From: Thermodesulfobacteriota bacterium
Lineage (GTDB): Bacteria > Desulfobacterota_D > UBA1144 > Nemesobacterales > UBA2774
Assembly (NCBI GenBank): GCA_039028315.1
Contig: JBCCIH010000076.1
Coordinates: 1-10,257 of the forward strand
Length of the DNA stretch: 10,257 nt
Reading direction: 5' to 3'
The notes beneath the pieces were generated by a model. The model saw only the letters and a program-made list of their open reading frames with translations. It did not search any database and was not told the DNA's origin. The translations under genes were made by a program, and so were the position numbers. This document shows, piece by piece, positions 6,958-10,257 of the stretch. The first letter of the stretch is position 1, and every line of letters begins with the position of its first letter.

Positions 6958-6977
6958 CCCAATAGAATCAAGAAACC

Positions 6978-8930
6978 ATGAAAAGCCACTACAGTTTTGA
7001 AGGACTAAATGTTACAGCATTTGAGAGCCGAAGGGCGGCGGAAATAGAAAAACTCATTCGCTATCACGGAGGCGAGCCTAGAGTTGCTCCTTCTATGCGC
7101 GAAGTTCCGCTATCAGAGTCAAAAGAAGCCCTTCGATTTGCCAAAGATTTACTAGCTGACAAGTTCGATATGGTAGTTCTCATGACTGGTGTTGGGACTA
7201 GGGCACTTGTAGCTGCCGTATCTACTAAATATGATAAAAAAGATTTTCTAAAAGCACTTAAGAAAACTACAATTGTCGCCAGGGGCCCTAAGCCGGTAGC
7301 TGCGCTTAGAGATTATAAATTAAAACCCAATATCACTGTGCCAGAGCCAAACACTTGGAGAGACATTCTTATAACTCTGGATAATGATGCTAGCCTCAAA
7401 GGAAAAAAAGTTGCAGTTCAAGAGTACGGAATATCAAATAAAGAATTTATTAGCGCTCTTAGGAAAAAAGGGGCAAAAGTAACCAGAGTGCCTATATATA
7501 AATGGGATCTACCAGTAGATATAGGTCCCTTAAAAAATGCAATCAATTCTATTGAGGCAGGAAAAGAAGATATATCCTTATTTACTAGCTCTCAGCAGAT
7601 CTATCATCTGTTTGAAGTAGCTGCAAAAAGCGGATCAAAAAGAAAGCTCACTGAGGGCCTAAAAAAGACAGTTATAGGGTCAATTGGTCCGACTACAACG
7701 GAAACCCTTCACCGATTCGGACTTCCTGCAGACTATGAACCTGATAGCCCCAAAATGGGCAATTTAATAAGAGAGGTAGCCAGAGTGGGCCCATCTCTAG
7801 TTAAGAAAAAACGTATGGCTCTTAAAAACGGAGTCGATACAAACTCCTGGCGGCAGCCGGATATGATCTGGAGTAAAGGATCTGATAAGAAGAGAAAAGA
7901 AATTACATACAACTCTGTTTTTATGAAAGCTTGTAGGTTGGAAAAGACTGATTACACACCTGTTTGGCTAATGCGCCAAGCAGGAAGATACATGAGGGAA
8001 TACAGAGATATCAGGGCTGAAGTATCATTTCTTGAGCTTTGTAAAACCCCGGAGCTTGCAGCCGAAGTAACCCTAAGCGCCGCTGAAAAGCTAAATGTTG
8101 ATGCTGCGATCATTTTTGCTGACATACTTCTTATTGTAGAGCCACTTGGAGTAGGGCTTCAATTCTCAAAAGGAGAAGGGCCAAGGATAAAAAGACCTGT
8201 GCGCTCAGGAAAAGCAGTAGACCGCATTAAAGAATTTGACCCTGAGTCTTTAAGTTATGTCTACGATGCGCTCAAGCTAACCAGAAAGGCGCTGGATCCA
8301 AATATAGCACTAATTGGGTTTGCCGGTGCGCCATTTACAGTGGCTTCATATATGATTGAGGGCGGCGGATCCAGAAATTATGAAAATACAAAAGGCCTCA
8401 TGTATAAAGACCCCTCAGCATGGCATATCATGATGGATAAGCTCTCTAATGCCACGGCAATCTATTTAAAAAATCAAATTAAATCAGGCGCGGATGTAGT
8501 CCAATTATTTGATAGCTGGGTCGGGTGTCTTTCAAGAGATGACTATAAAGAATTTGTCTTGCCGCATATGAAGAAACTCATATCTAAGGTAGATAAAGAT
8601 ACACCTGTTATTCATTTTGGCACCGGTACCGGAGCACTGCTTGATCTAATAAAGGAATCCGGAAGCCAAGTCATAGGTTTTGATTGGAGAGTAGATTTAG
8701 CAAAGGCTTGGCGGCAAGTAGGATATGATGTTGCTATACAAGGGAATTTAGATCCGGTTTCACTCTTCGCTAACCACTCAGAGATAAGAAAACGTGCGAA
8801 AAGTATAATGGATAAAGCTAAAGGCAGACCGGGACACATATTTAACTTGGGTCACGGGATACTACCGAAAACTCCGGTCGATAACGTTATGGCACTAATA
8901 GATTTCGTTCACGAATACTCGCAAAAATAA
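6978..8930 (+). CDS. hemD-hemE: fused uroporphyrinogen-III synthase / uroporphyrinogen decarboxylase
   Basis: One continuous 650-residue frame carries two consecutive heme enzymes. Residues 1 to about 272 are HemD, which cyclises hydroxymethylbilane with D-ring inversion. They begin LNVTAFESRRAAEIEKLI (10-27), keep the two-lobe order, and have FTSSQQIYHLF (202-212) and IGPTTTETLHRFGLPADY (236-253). Residues 273-312 are a lysine-rich linker. Residues 313-650 are HemE, which decarboxylates uroporphyrinogen III to coproporphyrinogen III. They show MRQAGRY (Arg333, Arg337), FADILLIVEPLG (Asp382), GAPFTVASYMIEGGG (Tyr458), FDSWVG (Ser513), GNLDP (589-593) and NLGHGILP (His626). All known HemE active-site positions are kept. 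No stop, frameshift or internal Shine-Dalgarno site separates the halves. The start at 6978 gives the family N terminus but has only a weak ribosome site. It heads an operon with ferrochelatase, 16 bases away. Confidence 0.95.
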   Translation: MKSHYSFEGLNVTAFESRRAAEIEKLIRYHGGEPRVAPSMREVPLSESKEALRFAKDLLADKFDMVVLMTGVGTRALVAAVSTKYDKKDFLKALKKTTIVARGPKPVAALRDYKLKPNITVPEPNTWRDILITLDNDASLKGKKVAVQEYGISNKEFISALRKKGAKVTRVPIYKWDLPVDIGPLKNAINSIEAGKEDISLFTSSQQIYHLFEVAAKSGSKRKLTEGLKKTVIGSIGPTTTETLHRFGLPADYEPDSPKMGNLIREVARVGPSLVKKKRMALKNGVDTNSWRQPDMIWSKGSDKKRKEITYNSVFMKACRLEKTDYTPVWLMRQAGRYMREYRDIRAEVSFLELCKTPELAAEVTLSAAEKLNVDAAIIFADILLIVEPLGVGLQFSKGEGPRIKRPVRSGKAVDRIKEFDPESLSYVYDALKLTRKALDPNIALIGFAGAPFTVASYMIEGGGSRNYENTKGLMYKDPSAWHIMMDKLSNATAIYLKNQIKSGADVVQLFDSWVGCLSRDDYKEFVLPHMKKLISKVDKDTPVIHFGTGTGALLDLIKESGSQVIGFDWRVDLAKAWRQVGYDVAIQGNLDPVSLFANHSEIRKRAKSIMDKAKGRPGHIFNLGHGILPKTPVDNVMALIDFVHEYSQK

Positions 8931-8935
8931 TGTTC

Positions 8936-8940
8936 AGGAG
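8936..8940 (+). promoter_or_regulatory. ribosome binding site of hemH
   Basis: AGGAG lies 6 bases before the ATG at 8947, in the 16-base gap after the hemD-hemE stop. It is much stronger than the site of the upstream fusion gene. Confidence 0.75.
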
Positions 8941-8946
8941 AAGTTA

Positions 8947-9873
8947 ATGTCTAAGAAGTTCGATGCCATACTCATGATAGGATACGGGGCACCTGAGAAG
9001 ATTGAGGATATACGCCCTTTTCTTATGAACGTTGCAAAAGGAAGGCCTATACCACCGGACAGGCTTGAAGAAGTAGCTCATCATTATGAGCTTTTCGGCG
9101 GAAAATCACCTCTTAACGAATACACATATAAACAAGCGGCAGGTGTACAGAATAAGCTTTCTGAAAATGGATATGAGCTTCCTGTTTATGTAGGAATGAG
9201 AAACTGGCATCCTTTTATTCCTGACACAATAAAAGAAATGTATGACAAAGGTCATAGAAAGGTAATTGGCATGATCATGGCGGCCCACCAATCAGACGCT
9301 AGCTGGGAGAGGTATCAAAGAGATATACAGGAGGCGCTCAAGGAACTTGGAATACAGATGGAGTTTGCATATTCCCCTCCCCTTTTCGATCATCCACTTT
9401 TTATCGAAGACAATGCTGACAGAGTGAAGGACTGTCTTAATGAAATACCTACTGCTGAGTATCCAGAGACTATGATCCTTTTCACAGCGCATAGCATTCC
9501 CGTTCCAATGGCCGAGGCTTCGCCATATGTGCAGCAGCTTGAGACCACTGCAAGATTGATAGCTGAGAACTTAAACTATGAGAATTGGAGACTTGTGTAC
9601 CAAAGCAGAAGCGGAAGACCGACAGACCCTTGGCTTGAGCCGGACGTGTGTGATGTTATTGAAGATATTGCAAAAGACGGTGTGAAAAATGTTATCGCCC
9701 AGCCAATAGGATTTATATGCGATCATATTGAAGTTCTTTTTGATATTGGAGTAGAGGCCCAGGAAGCATCAGAAGAAGCAGGTGTTAGGCTGCTCAGAGC
9801 GAAAACAGTAAATGATGACCCGAAATTTATCCAAGCTATGGTAGATGTAGTCGAAGAAATGATGGATCATTGA
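8947..9873 (+). CDS. hemH: ferrochelatase, probably coproporphyrin (CpfC) type
   Basis: Inserts Fe2+ into a porphyrin. The 308 residues match the short, soluble bacterial form of about 310. Catalytic His182 lies in FTAHSIP (179-185) and Glu262 in FICDHIEVLFD (256-266), matching His183 and Glu264 of the Bacillus subtilis enzyme. The N terminus reads ILMIGYGAP (8-16), placing Tyr13 where B. subtilis has its Tyr13; protoporphyrin ferrochelatases such as E. coli and human usually have another residue there. YELFGGKSPLNE (47-58) and SGRPTDPWLEPD (222-233) also resemble the Gram-positive form. There is no C-terminal membrane segment and no obvious cluster of four cysteines for an iron-sulfur site. 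It sits second in an operon, 16 bases after hemD-hemE and 2 bases before an SRPBCC gene. Ferrochelatase is certain; coproporphyrin as substrate is inferred. Confidence 0.95.
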   Translation: MSKKFDAILMIGYGAPEKIEDIRPFLMNVAKGRPIPPDRLEEVAHHYELFGGKSPLNEYTYKQAAGVQNKLSENGYELPVYVGMRNWHPFIPDTIKEMYDKGHRKVIGMIMAAHQSDASWERYQRDIQEALKELGIQMEFAYSPPLFDHPLFIEDNADRVKDCLNEIPTAEYPETMILFTAHSIPVPMAEASPYVQQLETTARLIAENLNYENWRLVYQSRSGRPTDPWLEPDVCDVIEDIAKDGVKNVIAQPIGFICDHIEVLFDIGVEAQEASEEAGVRLLRAKTVNDDPKFIQAMVDVVEEMMDH

Positions 9874-9875
9874 AA

Positions 9876-10257
9876 ATGGCTTGTTATGAATTTGTTACAA
9901 TCTGGAGAGTTGATGCACCACTTGAGAAAGTTTGGAATGAGATCTACTACACTGAGTATTGGCCAGATTGGTGGAAAGGGGTGCAGAAAGTAGAAGAACT
10001 TCAAAAAGGTGACGATCTTGGTATCGGAAGCATCAGGCGCTACACTTGGCAGACTAAACTTCCATACAAACTAATATTTGAAATTGAAACTATAAAAGTA
10101 GAACCGATGACATATCTTGAAGGAATATCTGAAGGAGAACTTGATGGAAAGGGAATATGGAGACTGTCAGAAAAAGACGATCAGACTATATGTAGATATG
10201 ATTGGATAGTAGAAACTACAAAACCATGGATGAATATACTTGCAACAGGGGCAAGTA
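9876..10257 (+). CDS. SRPBCC-family (START-like/polyketide cyclase) protein, 3' end off window
   Basis: The frame opens with ATG at 9876, two bases after the hemH stop, and stays open to the edge: 127 residues visible. The start reads MACYEFVTIWRVDAPLEKVW (1-20), the usual first strand and DAPxExVW turn of the SRPBCC fold. WPDWWKGVQKVEELQKG (about 29-45) and a ladder of strands follow (YKLIFEIETIKVEP, LEGISEGELDGKGIWRL, ICRYDWIVET). The C-terminal helix that would close the hydrophobic pocket lies outside the window. These proteins bind hydrophobic ligands; some have no catalytic role. There is no strong Shine-Dalgarno sequence, so translation is probably coupled to hemH. The tight spacing suggests a heme-linked job, such as porphyrin handling, but that is inference only. 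Confidence 0.88.
   Translation, partial: MACYEFVTIWRVDAPLEKVWNEIYYTEYWPDWWKGVQKVEELQKGDDLGIGSIRRYTWQTKLPYKLIFEIETIKVEPMTYLEGISEGELDGKGIWRLSEKDDQTICRYDWIVETTKPWMNILATGAS

Noticed and set aside
7923..8930. Separate hemE gene starting at the internal ATG of codon 316
   Set aside because: No Shine-Dalgarno sequence precedes this ATG or the one at 7815, and the frame is continuous with HemD, so a fused protein is the simpler reading.

Overview
This is a gene-dense, moderately AT-rich bacterial window (roughly 40% G+C by eye). Intergenic gaps are short, all under about 150 bases. It looks like an ordinary chromosomal housekeeping region: no insertion sequence, tRNA, rRNA, CRISPR array or phage gene is visible. 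Diaminopimelate decarboxylase and D-Ala-D-Ala ligase point to a peptidoglycan-making bacterium. A PUR-alpha-type small protein, a fused HemD-HemE and a ferrochelatase with a Gram-positive-like active-site Tyr suggest a poorly sampled lineage rather than a model proteobacterium or firmicute. I cannot fix the phylum from sequence alone.

Layout. Positions 1-2733 (minus strand) hold a two-gene unit: ddl (TTG start), then 6 bases later an APC-superfamily amino acid permease. The permease carries a cytoplasmic C-terminal domain resembling PTS EIIA type 2 and runs off the left edge. Diverging from ddl is an acetyl-CoA acetyltransferase (2855-4045, plus). Its stop codon shares a TTAA with the stop of a convergent hotdog-fold acyl-CoA thioesterase (minus). 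A small PUR-alpha-like nucleic-acid-binding protein (4669-4908, plus) diverges from the thioesterase. It meets the lysA operon tail to tail; that operon (6833 to 4978, minus) is a DsbA/HCCA-isomerase-like protein followed by lysA with a one-base overlap.

Across a 144-base divergent promoter region begins a plus-strand heme operon. It consists of a single ORF fusing uroporphyrinogen-III synthase (HemD) to uroporphyrinogen decarboxylase (HemE), then ferrochelatase (HemH/CpfC type), then an SRPBCC-fold protein that starts 2 bases after hemH and runs off the right edge.

Together the heme genes would turn hydroxymethylbilane into coproporphyrinogen III on one polypeptide and later insert iron. 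The ferrochelatase has Tyr at position 13, a hallmark of the coproporphyrin-dependent branch, so the substrate may be coproporphyrin rather than protoporphyrin. The most interesting points are the HemD-HemE fusion, the Tyr13 ferrochelatase with a co-transcribed SRPBCC protein, and the permease-EIIA fusion. I saw nothing resembling a wholly new multi-gene system.
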